The notes: generated from the letters alone by a model not told the origin. A stretch of 64,000 bases of DNA from Mycobacterium conspicuum (GCF_010730195.1 NZ_AP022613.1:5704001-5768000); one strand, 5' to 3'; counted from the first letter of the stretch, positions 36,039-44,695 are shown. Translations and numbers: made by a program.

Positions 36039-37235
36039 ATGGCATACGACGTCGCCCGGGTGCGGGGTCTGCATCCGTCGCTGGGTGACGGATGGGTGCA
36101 TTTCGATGCGCCCGAAGGCATGCTGATCCCCGATTCCGTCGCGACCACGGTGTCGACGGCCTTCCGTAGATCCAGCGCCAGCACGGCCGGCGCACACCCG
36201 TCGGCGCACCGCAGCGCCGCCGTGCTGGAGGCCGCGCGGGCCGCGGTGGCCGACCTGTTCAGCGCCGACCCGGCGGGCGTCGTGCTCGGCGCCGATCGCG
36301 CCGTCTTGTTGTCGTCGCTGGCCGAGGCGTCGTCCTCGCGCGCCGGTCTGGGATACGAGGTGATCGTCAGCCGCCTCGATGACGAGGCGAACATCGCGCC
36401 CTGGCTGCGGGCCGCACACCGCTACGGCGCCAAGGTGAAGTGGGCCGAGGTCGACATCGAGACCGGCGACCTGCCGACGTGGCAGTGGGAGAGTCTGATC
36501 GGCAAGTCGACCCGGCTGGTCGCCGTCACCTCCGCCTCGGGAACGCTGGGCACCGTCACCGATCTGCGGGCGATGACCAAGCTGGTGCACGACGTCGGCG
36601 GTCTGGTGATCGTCGACCATTCCGCTGCCGCACCGTACCGACTGCTCGACATCAAGGACGCCGAGGTCGACGTGGTCGCGGTGAATGCCCACGCGTGGGG
36701 CGGCCCGCCGATCGGGGCGATCGTGTTCCGCGATCCGACGCTGATCAACACCTTCAGCTCCCTGTCGACCGACCCTCAGGCGACCGGCGCGGCGCGTCTC
36801 GAGGTGGGCAGGTACCAATTCGGCCTGCTGGCCGGGACGGTCGCCAGCATCGAATACCTTGCGGCGCTTGATGAATCGGCGCGCGGTAGCAGGCGGGAAA
36901 GGCTGTCGCTGTCAATGCAATCCGCGGCCGGGTATCTGAACCGGGTCTTCGACTATTTGATCGCGTCGTTGCGCTCGCTGCCGTTGGTGATGATGATCGG
37001 GCGCCCGGAGGCCCGTATACCGGTGATCAGTTTCGCGCTGGACCAGGTGCCCGCCGACCGTGTGGTGCAGCGGTTGGCGGACAACGGAATTCTCGCGGTT
37101 TCCGACGAGAGTTCGCGCGCACTGGAAGTTCTGGGCGCCAACGACGTCGGCGGCGCGGTCACCGTTGGCTTGGCGCACTACACGACGATGGCCGAAGTCG
37201 ACCAGCTGGTGCGCGCGCTGGCGTCGTTCGGCTAA
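36039..37235 (+). CDS. Aminotransferase class V-fold protein lacking the PLP lysine (Rv3778c-like)
   Basis: 398 aa, the same length as Rv3778c. The fold of the cysteine desulfurase-like class V aminotransferases is evident: HFDAPEGML near the start, STAGAHPSAHRS, VAVTSASGTLGTVTDLRAM, and VIVDHSAAAPYRLLDI with the PLP-binding Asp. At the site where the family has the cofactor lysine (H-K-x-x-G-P type), this protein reads NAHAWGGPPIGA, so residue 219 is Ala. Either another lysine serves or it is not a PLP transaminase. It is divergent from the Rv3779-like gene across 120 nt. Confidence 0.85.
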   Translation: MAYDVARVRGLHPSLGDGWVHFDAPEGMLIPDSVATTVSTAFRRSSASTAGAHPSAHRSAAVLEAARAAVADLFSADPAGVVLGADRAVLLSSLAEASSSRAGLGYEVIVSRLDDEANIAPWLRAAHRYGAKVKWAEVDIETGDLPTWQWESLIGKSTRLVAVTSASGTLGTVTDLRAMTKLVHDVGGLVIVDHSAAAPYRLLDIKDAEVDVVAVNAHAWGGPPIGAIVFRDPTLINTFSSLSTDPQATGAARLEVGRYQFGLLAGTVASIEYLAALDESARGSRRERLSLSMQSAAGYLNRVFDYLIASLRSLPLVMMIGRPEARIPVISFALDQVPADRVVQRLADNGILAVSDESSRALEVLGANDVGGAVTVGLAHYTTMAEVDQLVRALASFG

Positions 37236-38218
37236 ACGGTCAACACGATCTTTCCAGTCACCTTGCTGGCCACGAGATCCTGGTGCGCCTCGCCGGCCCG
37301 CTGGATGGGCATCCGCGCGCCGATGATCGGCCGGACTTTGCCCTCGGCGATCATCGGCCAGACCGACGCCGTCACCGCCTGGACGATCTCGGTCTTGCTG
37401 TTGGCGCCGGTCACCGGGCGGGCGCGCAGCGTGGTGCCGATCACCCGCGCGCGCTTGGCCAAGAGCTTGCCGATGTTCAGCTCGCCCTTGATGCCGCCCT
37501 GCATGCCGATGATGACCAGCTGGCCGTCGGTGGCCAGGGCGTCGATGTTGCGGTCCAGGTAGGCCGCGCCCATGATGTCGAAGATCACGTCGGCGCCCTT
37601 GCCCTCGGACTCCTCGCGCAGCCGCGCCACGAAATCCTCGTCGCGGTAGTTGATGGTGATTTCGGCGCCCAGCTGGCGACAGAATTCCAGCTTTTCGGCC
37701 GACCCGGCGGTGACGGCCACTCGCGCGCCCAGCGCCCGCGCGATCTGAATCGCGTGGGTCCCGATGCCGCTGGCCCCGCCGTGCATCAGCAGCAGCTGGC
37801 CCTTGCCCAGGTGCGCGGTCAGCACCAGGTTCGACCACACGGTGCAGGCCACTTCCGGTAGGCCCGCCGCGTCCACCAGGTCGACACCGTCGGGAATCGG
37901 CAGCACCTGACCGGCGGGCACCGCGACGTATTCGGCGTATCCGCCGCCGGCCAGCAGTGCGCAAACCTGTTGTCCCACAGGCCATTCGGTGACACCCTCG
38001 CCCGTCTCCGCGACGACCCCGGAGACCTCCATCCCGATGATCTCGCTGGCGCCCGGCGGGGGCGGGTACTTGCCGGCGGCCTGCAGCACGTCGGCGCGGT
38101 TAACCCCGGCCGCCGCGACCTTGATCAGCACCTCGCCCGGCCCCGCGGCCACGTCGGGCACTTCTTGCCATACCAGTTGATCGGAAGCCTCGGCGACGAT
38201 GGCGCGCATGCCGGTCAC
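37232..38218 (-). CDS. NAD(P)H:quinone oxidoreductase, PIG3-type MDR family (Rv3777-like)
   Basis: 328 aa from GTG 38218; an ATG at 38209 is an alternative start. Zinc-independent medium-chain reductase: GroES-like N-domain (AAGVNRADVLQAAGKYPPPPG, the PIG3 signature) and Rossmann domain with MHGGASGIGTHAIQIARALGA for NADPH. Probably a one-electron or two-electron quinone reductase; substrate unknown. Stop codons of this gene and the convergent class V-fold gene overlap by 4 nt. Confidence 0.9.
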   Translation of the reverse strand: MTGMRAIVAEASDQLVWQEVPDVAAGPGEVLIKVAAAGVNRADVLQAAGKYPPPPGASEIIGMEVSGVVAETGEGVTEWPVGQQVCALLAGGGYAEYVAVPAGQVLPIPDGVDLVDAAGLPEVACTVWSNLVLTAHLGKGQLLLMHGGASGIGTHAIQIARALGARVAVTAGSAEKLEFCRQLGAEITINYRDEDFVARLREESEGKGADVIFDIMGAAYLDRNIDALATDGQLVIIGMQGGIKGELNIGKLLAKRARVIGTTLRARPVTGANSKTEIVQAVTASVWPMIAEGKVRPIIGARMPIQRAGEAHQDLVASKVTGKIVLTV

Positions 38219-38254
38219 GCTACTACCGCCTACTCTTAGCTAGCGTTGTCCATT

Positions 38255-38341
38255 GGTGGCGTGGCAGAGCGGCCTAATGCACTCGCCTTGAAAGCGAGAG
38301 ACGGCTAAAACCGTCCGGGGGTTCAAATCCCTCCGCCACCG
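38255..38341 (+). tRNA. tRNA-Ser (anticodon TGA)
   Basis: 87 nt. Acceptor GGTGGCG pairs with CGCCACC, followed by discriminator G. The anticodon stem/loop CTCGCCTTGAAAGCGAG carries TGA; a long variable arm (GACGGCTAAAACCGTC) and the T-arm GGGGGTTCAAATCCCTC complete a type II serine tRNA. Confidence 0.96.
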
Positions 38342-38352
38342 CTCAGTGCGGC

Positions 38353-39459
38353 TCAATGCACCGAGGGCGCGTAGCGCAGCACCGCGGCCACCCCGTCGGC
38401 GGGCGCGATCCGCTCGTCGGTACGAACCAACGACGCCCCCACCGATATCGCAAACAGCGGCAGCGCCTCGTCGGCGCGCAGCGTCTTGGCGGGCGCGGCG
38501 CCCTGCTCGGAAAGGACGTCCGCGTTGGGCGCGACGGTGGTCAGGTTTTCGTCGGCGACCACGGTGGCGTCGCCGAGGTCGCCGACGATCAGGGTGTCGA
38601 CCGCGCCTTGGCGCAGGGCGGAACACACGCCGCCCAGGCCTTCGGCGGCCCGGCCGGAGTCCCGTCCGATCTCCGCGCCAAAGCGTTGCGCGGCGTCGTC
38701 CATCACGTTGAGCCGCCGCTTGAGGAACCACCCCTCGATGGCCCGCTGCACCTCATCGAAGCCGTGCCCACTGTGGCGAGCCCCGATCTGCAGGGGTACC
38801 GCCAGCGCGCGCACCCGTTCCGGCAGCGCGGTCAGCAGGTCGGAGCGCGAGCTCACCTCGCCGACCACGAAGACCACGCCGACGCCCGTCCGGTCCACCA
38901 GCTCGGCGACGCGGTCGGCGACGGCACGTACGTTCTTGCGGGCCGCCTCGTCGGTGCGCAACTGGGGGTCGCCATAGCCCGCGGTCTCGGCGCCCGATGC
39001 CTTGTGCACGGGGTAGCCGCCGCCGTCGACCGTCTCCGAACGCAGGCGGCCATCGGTATGCACGGTGATATCGGCTCCGGCGTGGTCGACCACCACAAGC
39101 ACGTACTGCGACGAGTCGAAGCCGTTCTCGAGGATGGGGACGATGTAGGGCAGCTCGGAGACGCGGACCACCGTCTCGGCGGTCGGCCGTAGCAGGTGCT
39201 CGTTGACCACGACCCCCGTCGCACCGGCAACTACCGCGCGCCCGCTCCGGCCGATCGGCGGACGCAAATCCATGATCGCCTGGCCGATTTCGGCGGTGAG
39301 GGCCTCATCGACGCCCTGGTCCTCGAGCTGTTCGCGCAGCCCACGCCACTTGAGCTCTAACTGAGCATCGGCGTCATGGGTGTCGTGAGAGTCCTCGAAG
39401 TAGACCGACACGAACGGTCCGGGCGTATCCAGCAGCGAACGAAAGCGGACGGATTCCAT
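38353..39459 (-). CDS. Bacterial archaeo-eukaryotic release factor-family protein (baeRF2, Rv2629-like)
   Basis: 368 aa. The sequence matches the actinobacterial Rv2629/baeRF family: an N-terminal segment FRSLLDTPGPFVSVYFEDSHDT, a middle domain with HTDGRLRSETVDGGGYPVHKAS, and a C-terminal eRF1 domain 3-like region (GRAAEGLGGVCSALRQGAVDTLIVGD, then LPLFAISVGASLVRTDE). The family is related to release factor eRF1 and Dom34, but a role in translation is not established. It ends 12 nt beyond tRNA-Ser on the opposite strand. Confidence 0.85.
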   Translation of the reverse strand: MESVRFRSLLDTPGPFVSVYFEDSHDTHDADAQLELKWRGLREQLEDQGVDEALTAEIGQAIMDLRPPIGRSGRAVVAGATGVVVNEHLLRPTAETVVRVSELPYIVPILENGFDSSQYVLVVVDHAGADITVHTDGRLRSETVDGGGYPVHKASGAETAGYGDPQLRTDEAARKNVRAVADRVAELVDRTGVGVVFVVGEVSSRSDLLTALPERVRALAVPLQIGARHSGHGFDEVQRAIEGWFLKRRLNVMDDAAQRFGAEIGRDSGRAAEGLGGVCSALRQGAVDTLIVGDLGDATVVADENLTTVAPNADVLSEQGAAPAKTLRADEALPLFAISVGASLVRTDERIAPADGVAAVLRYAPSVH

Positions 39460-39498
39460 GCCTGTTTGGGTTGCCCGACCGCCGAGCAGACAAACGCG

Positions 39499-39645
39499 TC
39501 AGGCGCCGCCGCCCTCGGTGTCGTCGAAAAAAGACCATTGGCCGTCGTGCTCGACTTCCATCCGCCAGCCCAGCTCGGAATTGTCGGCCTTGTTGTCCAC
39601 GAACCAGGCGTGCGCGTCGTCGGCGCTTTCGATGTCCCCCGACAT
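39499..39645 (-). CDS. Small acidic ORF (48 aa) upstream of baeRF gene
   Basis: ATG 39645 to TGA 39499. Begins MSGDIESADDAHAWFVDNK and continues with GWRMEVEHDG, then WSFFDDTEGGGA. Net strongly acidic with four tryptophans in 48 residues, a composition that suggests a folded small protein. It lies 39 nt upstream of the baeRF start on the same strand and 79 nt downstream of lipE, so it may be co-transcribed with either. The ribosome site is weak; TTG 15 nt upstream could be an alternative start. No family recognised. Confidence 0.55.
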   Translation of the reverse strand: MSGDIESADDAHAWFVDNKADNSELGWRMEVEHDGQWSFFDDTEGGGA

Positions 39646-39724
39646 CCTAGGTCGCGACAACCTCGCCCTTTGGATTCAGCACCCGGTATGTAGCCATACC
39701 GTCTTGTTCCCCGCGCGGCGCGGT

Positions 39725-40960
39725 TTAACCGGTTGGCATTTCGGCGGCGATGGTGTTCATCAGGGCGCCGTAGCGGCGGGCCTCGGGGTCGCGGCCGGGC
39801 TTGCCGCTGCTGATCACGCCGGCGGCCAGGCCACGCGCCGGGTCGGCCCAGATCGCGATGTTGGCCAGCCCCAGATTGCCGAACGCGGCCGGTGCATTGC
39901 GGCCGAAGGGTCCAAATCGGTTGGTGCCCAGCATGTAACCGGTGCCCCATCGGGCCGGCCACAAGCCCACCGCGAAATCCGGCCGCAACCGGCGGCATTC
40001 CTGCACCGCGCCGTACATCCGTTCCGGGCTCATCACCCGCACGCCGTCGAGTTCGCCGCCGCGCCGCCAGATTTCGGCGAAGCGCGACAGCTCGTTGGCC
40101 GTCGACACCGTGTTCGACGACGGCACCACGGTGGTTAAAAACGCCGCGGTGTTGGTGTACGGGATGATCTCGTGCACGGTTCCGCCGATCGCCTTGCGGA
40201 AGATCGCGCCGATCACCGGCGGGAGCGGGCGCCCGGTGGCGTGACTGGGCGCAACCAGCGGGACGTCCTGCTTCGCGACGCCGAAATTCGTCCACCGAAA
40301 GCCCAGGGGATCGAGGATCTCGGCGGCCAGGATGTCGCGGATGTCTTTGCCGGTCGCCGCGTAGACGATTTCGCGCATGAGCGGACCCCAGGTCAGCGCG
40401 TGATAGATGTGCACCAGCCCGGGTCGGTACAGCGGCCGCAGTTTGGCCAGCTGCTCCTGGGCGTATTCGTGGTCGTCGGCGCGCTTGAGGTCCGGCTTGG
40501 GCCCGGTGGGGAACGGGACGCCGGCGCTGTGCGTCAGCACGTGCCGAATCGTGGTGCGGTCCTTGCCGTGGCTGGTGTAGCTGGGGATGTACTGGCAGAC
40601 CCGGTCGTCGAGCGCGAAGTACCCCTGTTCGACCAGCATGTGCACGACGGTCGCGGTGATGCCCTTGGCCGCCGAGTACACGCAGAACGGCGTGTCCGTG
40701 GTGGCCGGGATTTTTTCGGCATCGGGCGGATCGGTCGGTGCGTTGCCCCAGCCGTGGCCGATCGCCCGGTCGAGCACCACCCGCCCGTGCCGGCGGATGC
40801 ACAGCTGGATCGCGGGGTGCATGCCCCCCCGATACCAGTGCCGGGCGGCCTGCCAGATGCGCTCGACGGCGGCTGTGCCGATGTCGGAGTGGTCTTCGGC
40901 GCCGATCGTCGTCACGGCGTCCAGGTCGGCCGGGACGCGGACCTTGCCGTCGGGTGTCAC
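39725..40960 (-). CDS. lipE: Beta-lactamase-fold serine hydrolase LipE
   Basis: 411 aa from GTG 40960. Class C beta-lactamase/esterase VIII family: catalytic Ser-x-x-Lys at Ser96-Lys99 (VYSAAKG), a tyrosine motif in HIYHALTWG, and a glycine-rich late motif near NAPAAFGNLGLANIAIW. Named from position and family, matching Rv3775 between echA21-like and the quinone reductase region. Probable carboxylesterase or lipase; no signal peptide is evident. The substrate is not known. Confidence 0.88.
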   Translation of the reverse strand: MTPDGKVRVPADLDAVTTIGAEDHSDIGTAAVERIWQAARHWYRGGMHPAIQLCIRRHGRVVLDRAIGHGWGNAPTDPPDAEKIPATTDTPFCVYSAAKGITATVVHMLVEQGYFALDDRVCQYIPSYTSHGKDRTTIRHVLTHSAGVPFPTGPKPDLKRADDHEYAQEQLAKLRPLYRPGLVHIYHALTWGPLMREIVYAATGKDIRDILAAEILDPLGFRWTNFGVAKQDVPLVAPSHATGRPLPPVIGAIFRKAIGGTVHEIIPYTNTAAFLTTVVPSSNTVSTANELSRFAEIWRRGGELDGVRVMSPERMYGAVQECRRLRPDFAVGLWPARWGTGYMLGTNRFGPFGRNAPAAFGNLGLANIAIWADPARGLAAGVISSGKPGRDPEARRYGALMNTIAAEMPTG

Positions 40961-40983
40961 CTCCGCGAGCCTAGCGTGGCCCT

Positions 40984-41385
40984 ATGGCCACACGTTCCCG
41001 CTACGTCGACGTCATGCTCGTTGCCTACGGCATCTACTCGGTCGCCGTCGGGGTCTTCATGGCGCTGGCGCCGGTGGCGTTCTTCGACACCCTCGGCGCG
41101 TTCGGCGCCCGCAACACGCACTACATCTTCGATAACGCCTCGTTCGAGCTGCCGCTGGGTCTGCTGCTGCTGGCCGCCATGCGCTGGTCGACATGGCGGG
41201 TGCCGGCGCTCGCCTACGCCACCGCACATTGGGGTTTGCACGCGCTTAGCCATCTCGTCGACACCAATCACCACACCGGAGCGTGGGTCGGCTATCTCGA
41301 ATTCGCCGGCTTGGCGATCTCCACCGTGCTGCTCGCAATTGCCTTGCGCTACAGCATTATTGAGCGCCGGGCTATTCCCCGGTGA
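40984..41385 (+). CDS. Small four-helix membrane protein
   Basis: 133 aa. Four hydrophobic helices: about 9-30 (MLVAYGIYSVAVGVFMALAP), 50-66, 74-92 and 108-126. Between helices 1 and 2 lies FGARNTHYIFDNASFELPLG, and a His-rich turn HALSHLVDTNHH comes before helix 4. No family assigned, though the layout recalls small integral membrane proteins of the DoxX/DUF4345 kind. Divergent from lipE with 23 nt between starts, and its end overlaps echA21 by 14 nt. Confidence 0.75.
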   Translation: MATRSRYVDVMLVAYGIYSVAVGVFMALAPVAFFDTLGAFGARNTHYIFDNASFELPLGLLLLAAMRWSTWRVPALAYATAHWGLHALSHLVDTNHHTGAWVGYLEFAGLAISTVLLAIALRYSIIERRAIPR

Positions 41386-42196
41386 ATTGCGGCGGCCGCT
41401 TGGCGAACGTCGCCGAGATGCCCTCGGTCAGGTCCTTCGACGGCAGGAAGGCCGCGTTCCACGCGGCGACATAGCGCAGGCTCTCCGAGACCGCCGCGGT
41501 GCGTTGCTGGTCGAGGACGTCCTTGATGCCGTGGACGGTCAACGGCGGGTTGGCGGCGATCTCGGCGGCCGTGGCATGCGCGGCGGCTAGGGCGGCCTCG
41601 GCGTCGCTGTACACGTCGTTGACCAGGCCGATTTTCTCGGCCCGCGCCGCGTCGATGTCCTTACCCGTCAAGGCCAGCTCGCGCAGATGCCCGTCGTTCA
41701 GGATCAGCGGCAGGCGGGCGAGGCTGCCGACGTCGGCGACGATGGCCAGTTTGACCTCACGCACGGAAAACCTGGCGTCGGCGCTGGCATAGCGGATGTC
41801 CACCGCCGAGATCAGGTCGACCCCGCCGCCGATGCACCAGCCGTGCACCGACGCGATCGTGGGCGTGCGGCAGTCGGCCACCGCGGTGATCGCGCCCTGC
41901 ATGCGTCGCACCTCGGCGTGGAAGTCCGCGCGCGGCCGGGCCAGCGCGCCATCGGCCAGCATCGGGGTGAGGAAGCCTCCCATCGCCGGCACGTCGAGGC
42001 CGTAGCTGAAGTTCTTGCCCGACCCGGTGATGACGATCGCCCGCACGTCGCGGTCGGCGTCCAACGACGCGAACAACTCCGGCATCTCCGACCAGAACGC
42101 GGGCCCCATCGCGTTGCCCTTACCCGGTCCGATCAACGTCACCTGCGCAACCTGGTCTTTGATTTCGACGGTGACGGATTCGTATGTTTCGCCCAT
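41372..42196 (-). CDS. echA21: Enoyl-CoA hydratase/isomerase-family protein EchA21
   Basis: 274 aa crotonase-fold protein. Oxyanion-hole regions: GSGKNFSYGLDVP (about 58-70) and SVHGWCIGGGVDLISAVDIRYAS; a catalytic acidic position is plausible in EVKLAIVADVG, which has Asp where many hydratases have Glu, as in delta3,5-delta2,4-dienoyl-CoA isomerases. The symbol follows the conserved position next to the Rv3773c-like gene and lipE. Reaction not certain. Confidence 0.88.
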   Translation of the reverse strand: MGETYESVTVEIKDQVAQVTLIGPGKGNAMGPAFWSEMPELFASLDADRDVRAIVITGSGKNFSYGLDVPAMGGFLTPMLADGALARPRADFHAEVRRMQGAITAVADCRTPTIASVHGWCIGGGVDLISAVDIRYASADARFSVREVKLAIVADVGSLARLPLILNDGHLRELALTGKDIDAARAEKIGLVNDVYSDAEAALAAAHATAAEIAANPPLTVHGIKDVLDQQRTAAVSESLRYVAAWNAAFLPSKDLTEGISATFAKRPPQFTGE

Positions 42197-42219
42197 CAGC
42201 AGACCGTAGCGTGGTGGGC

Positions 42220-42801
42220 ATGGCTCCCGATTTGCGACCCGGACCAGATTCCCCGCCGACCGACGAGCTGGCCAGCGCCGAGGACACGCTGGGCGTGCTG
42301 CAGCAGGTGCTGCACACCGTCGCCGGGGACGACATGGCGCGACAGACGCCGTGCACGCAGTTCACCGTGGCGCAGTTGACCGAGCACCTGCTGAACTCCA
42401 TCTCGGGTCTCGGCGGCCTGGCCGGCGCGGAGCCTCCAGACACCGACGAGGGCGCCTCCGCGGAGAGCCGCGTCGTCAGCGCCGCCCGCCCGGCGCTGGA
42501 CGCCTGGCATCGCCGCGGGTTGGACGGCAGCGTGCCGTTCGGCAAGGGCGAGATGCCGGCCAAGACGGCGTGCGGGATCTTGTCGCTCGAATTCCTGGTC
42601 CACGCCTGGGATTACGCCCGCGCCGTCGGACATGACATCGACGCGCCCGAGCCGCTGGCCGAATACGTGATGGGGCTGGCGCGCGCCACCATCCGACCGG
42701 AGCTGCGCGGCCGGGCCGGGTTCGACGAGCCGGTCGCCGTGGGCGAGGAGGCCGGCGCCCTGGACCGGCTGGTGGCCTTTACCGGGCGCAATCCGCAGTA
42801 G
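42220..42801 (+). CDS. Maleylpyruvate isomerase-fold protein, TIGR03086 type (Rv3773c-like)
   Basis: 193 aa from ATG 42220; GTG codons at 42211 and 42214 are in frame. DinB/MDMPI-like four-helix protein: DDMARQTPCTQFTVAQLTEHLLNS carries the first metal-ligand His, and LSLEFLVHAWDYARAVG the second. Length agrees with Rv3773c (194 aa). Members may use mycothiol, but no substrate is known. Divergent from echA21 with 23 nt between starts. Confidence 0.85.
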   Translation: MAPDLRPGPDSPPTDELASAEDTLGVLQQVLHTVAGDDMARQTPCTQFTVAQLTEHLLNSISGLGGLAGAEPPDTDEGASAESRVVSAARPALDAWHRRGLDGSVPFGKGEMPAKTACGILSLEFLVHAWDYARAVGHDIDAPEPLAEYVMGLARATIRPELRGRAGFDEPVAVGEEAGALDRLVAFTGRNPQ

Positions 42802-42807
42802 GCGCCT

Positions 42808-42873
42808 CTCGCCGAAAGTGTTCTCGTGGCGCGAAAATGGGCGGATTTTCGCCCTCCCGTCACGCTCGGCGAG
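42808..42873. terminator. Nested-stem bidirectional terminator
   Basis: Outer arms CTCGCCGA (42808-42815) and TCGGCGAG (42866-42873) enclose an inner hairpin GCGAAAAT (42831-42838) / ATTTTCGC (42845-42852) with a 6-nt loop. It fills the 84-nt gap between the converging Rv3773c-like gene and the GXWXG gene, so it can stop both transcripts. Confidence 0.65.
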
Positions 42874-42885
42874 TAGCAGCCAGCG

Positions 42886-43347
42886 CTACACCCGCTCGAG
42901 GTAGAAGTAGTAATACCGGCCGTTGTCTAGGACGCCTTTGCCGTTCATGATGCCCATCACGGCGTCGTCGTCGATCTTCTTGAAGTGGTCGTGCACGGGC
43001 GCGCCGTCGTAGACCATCGTGGCGGTGACCTCGCCGCGGAATTCTTCCAGCCAGAGGCTGGCCTCGCCGTTCATCCGCTCCACGTTCGAGTACTTGTTGC
43101 CGTCGGCGTCCAGGCAGACCAGCGGCTGCGCATCGGTGGCGGATTTGAAGGTCTTGCCGAACCAGTTGATCTTGGCGAGCGAACCGTTGGCCCGGTGCCC
43201 GGTGGCGAACTCGCCGCCCTTCCACTCGCCGATCATGCCGTCGATGGTGGCGGGCTCGAGGGTCGCCCAGAACTCGTCGAGCTCGGCGTCGGACACCTGA
43301 ACGGCGCTTTCCTTGAATTCGGTGAACTTCTTGCGGGCCAGAGTCAT
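42886..43347 (-). CDS. GXWXG / DUF4334 domain protein
   Basis: 153 aa from ATG 43347. N-terminal GXWXG domain (IDGMIGEWKGGEFATGHR) followed by a DUF4334 domain ending GRYYYFYLERV; the two-domain order is typical of this actinobacterial family of small lipid-binding-like beta proteins, whose role is unknown. The ATG overlaps the hisC2 stop (ATGA), so the two are translationally coupled. Confidence 0.85.
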   Translation of the reverse strand: MTLARKKFTEFKESAVQVSDAELDEFWATLEPATIDGMIGEWKGGEFATGHRANGSLAKINWFGKTFKSATDAQPLVCLDADGNKYSNVERMNGEASLWLEEFRGEVTATMVYDGAPVHDHFKKIDDDAVMGIMNGKGVLDNGRYYYFYLERV

Positions 43348-44411
43348 TGCGTACTCCCATGATTCGCGTTCCAGCCGCGCGCGAAGCGCAGCATGGCGTC
43401 GTTTTCTTCCGCTGCCGCGACGGTAACCCGCACACCGTCGGTGCCGTACGGGCGGACCACGATGCGGGCGTCGGCGGCTCGCGAGACGAAGTCGAGGGTG
43501 CGGGGCCCCAGCGGCAACCACACGAAGTTGGCCTGCGACGGCGGCAAAACGAACCCGGCATCGCGCAGCCCCGCGCTGACCCGCGCGCGTTCGTCGACGA
43601 CCGCGTCGGTGCGGGCCAGCAACTCGTCGGCGGCGTCCAGCGAGGCGATCGCGGCGGCCTGCGCGATGCTGGACACCGTGAACGGCACGTAGACCTTGTC
43701 CAGCGCGACGATCACCTCGGGGTGACCGACCGCGTAGCCGACCCGCAAACCCGCCAGCCCGTACGCCTTCGAAAAGGTGCGCAGCACAACAACATTGCTA
43801 TGGGCGCGCACCAGAGCGAGGCTGTCCGGCAGCATGCCGTCACGGATGTACTCGACATAGGCCTCGTCGATGGCGATCAAAACGTGCGGCGGAACCGCCT
43901 CGACGAACCGGGTCAGCGCGCCCGGATCCACGACGGTGGAGGTGGGATTGTTCGGGTTGCAGACGAAGATCAGCCGGGTGCGTTCGGTGACCGCGGCGAG
44001 CATGGCGTAGAGGTCGAAGGTGTGCTCGGTCAGGGGCACCCGAATCGCGGTCGCGCCGGCGACCTGAACCAGGGGCGGGTAGAGCTCAAAGCTGCGCCAG
44101 CCGAAGATCACCTCGTCGCCGGCACCGGCCGTGATCTGCACGAGCTGTTGGCACAGGCTGACCGAACCGCACCCCACGGCGACCTGTTCGGGCGGGAAAT
44201 CCAGCCGCTTGGCCAGGGCGGCCTTGAGTTCCACGCAGCCGTTGTCGGGATAGCGGTTGATCGCATCGGTGGCTCGCTCGATGGCCGCGCGCACGCTCGG
44301 CAGCGGCCCGAACACCGTCTCGTTGCTGGCCAGTTTGGTGGCCCCCGGCACCGTTTTGCCTGGCACATAAACGGGCAGCCCGTCCAGCTCGGGTCGCAGG
44401 CGGGCGCTCAC
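43344..44411 (-). CDS. hisC2: HisC-like (aromatic/histidinol-phosphate) aminotransferase HisC2
   Basis: 355 aa from GTG 44411, class I/II PLP aminotransferase. The cofactor lysine is Lys215 (RTFSKAYGLAGLRVGY); also SNETVFGPLPSV, NRYPDNGC, NPNNPTST and the PLP-binding Asp in IDEAYVEY. Family members act on histidinol phosphate or, for Rv3772-type enzymes, aromatic amino acids; with a separate hisC elsewhere the aromatic role is favoured. Coupled to the GXWXG gene downstream. Confidence 0.9.
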   Translation of the reverse strand: MSARLRPELDGLPVYVPGKTVPGATKLASNETVFGPLPSVRAAIERATDAINRYPDNGCVELKAALAKRLDFPPEQVAVGCGSVSLCQQLVQITAGAGDEVIFGWRSFELYPPLVQVAGATAIRVPLTEHTFDLYAMLAAVTERTRLIFVCNPNNPTSTVVDPGALTRFVEAVPPHVLIAIDEAYVEYIRDGMLPDSLALVRAHSNVVVLRTFSKAYGLAGLRVGYAVGHPEVIVALDKVYVPFTVSSIAQAAAIASLDAADELLARTDAVVDERARVSAGLRDAGFVLPPSQANFVWLPLGPRTLDFVSRAADARIVVRPYGTDGVRVTVAAAEENDAMLRFARGWNANHGSTQ

Positions 44412-44499
44412 TTTGTCAGCATATGTCGCGGCTGTGTACGCTATGGCCCCGACGGTTGCGGGATCCCGGAAACGGTTCGGGTACCCTCGTGAAGTCCAT

Positions 44500-44588
44500 G
44501 GAGGCGTGCCAGAGCGGCCGAATGGGGCTCACTGCTAATGAGTTGTCCCCCTTCAAGGGGACCGGAGGTTCAAATCCTCTCGCCTCCG
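44500..44588 (+). tRNA. tRNA-Ser (anticodon GCT)
   Basis: 89 nt. Acceptor GGAGGCG/CGCCTCC with discriminator G; anticodon arm CTCACTGCTAATGAG carries GCT; long variable arm GTCCCCCTTCAAGGGGAC; T-arm CGGAGGTTCAAATCCTCTC. A type II serine tRNA. Confidence 0.96.
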
Positions 44589-44622
44589 CGGAGTTGTTTG
44601 CGAGAACATAACTGAAGACAAG

Positions 44623-44695
44623 GCGCCCGTAGCTCAACGGATAGAGCATCTGACTACGGATCAGAAGGTTAGGGGTTCGAATCCCTTCGGGCGCG
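44623..44695 (+). tRNA. tRNA-Arg (anticodon ACG)
   Basis: 73 nt. Acceptor GCGCCCG/CGGGCGC with discriminator G; D-arm with AGCTCAACGGATAGAGC; anticodon arm CTGACTACGGATCAG carrying ACG (A34 presumably edited to inosine); T-arm GGGGTTCGAATCCC. It is 34 nt downstream of tRNA-Ser(GCT), so they are probably one transcript. Confidence 0.96.

Noticed and set aside
35919..36818. Upstream extension of the Rv3779-like gene
   Set aside because: It is antisense to the divergent class V-fold gene and adds no membrane helices. GTG 35918 matches the expected length.
39357..40802. 481-codon minus-strand frame overlapping lipE and the baeRF gene
   Set aside because: It lies in another frame of two well-supported genes and lacks any motif.
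44500..44695. Integrated element at the tRNA-Ser/tRNA-Arg pair
   Set aside because: Although gene order changes nearby, there is no integrase, no repeated tRNA 3' end and no compositional change visible. A chromosomal rearrangement fits better.
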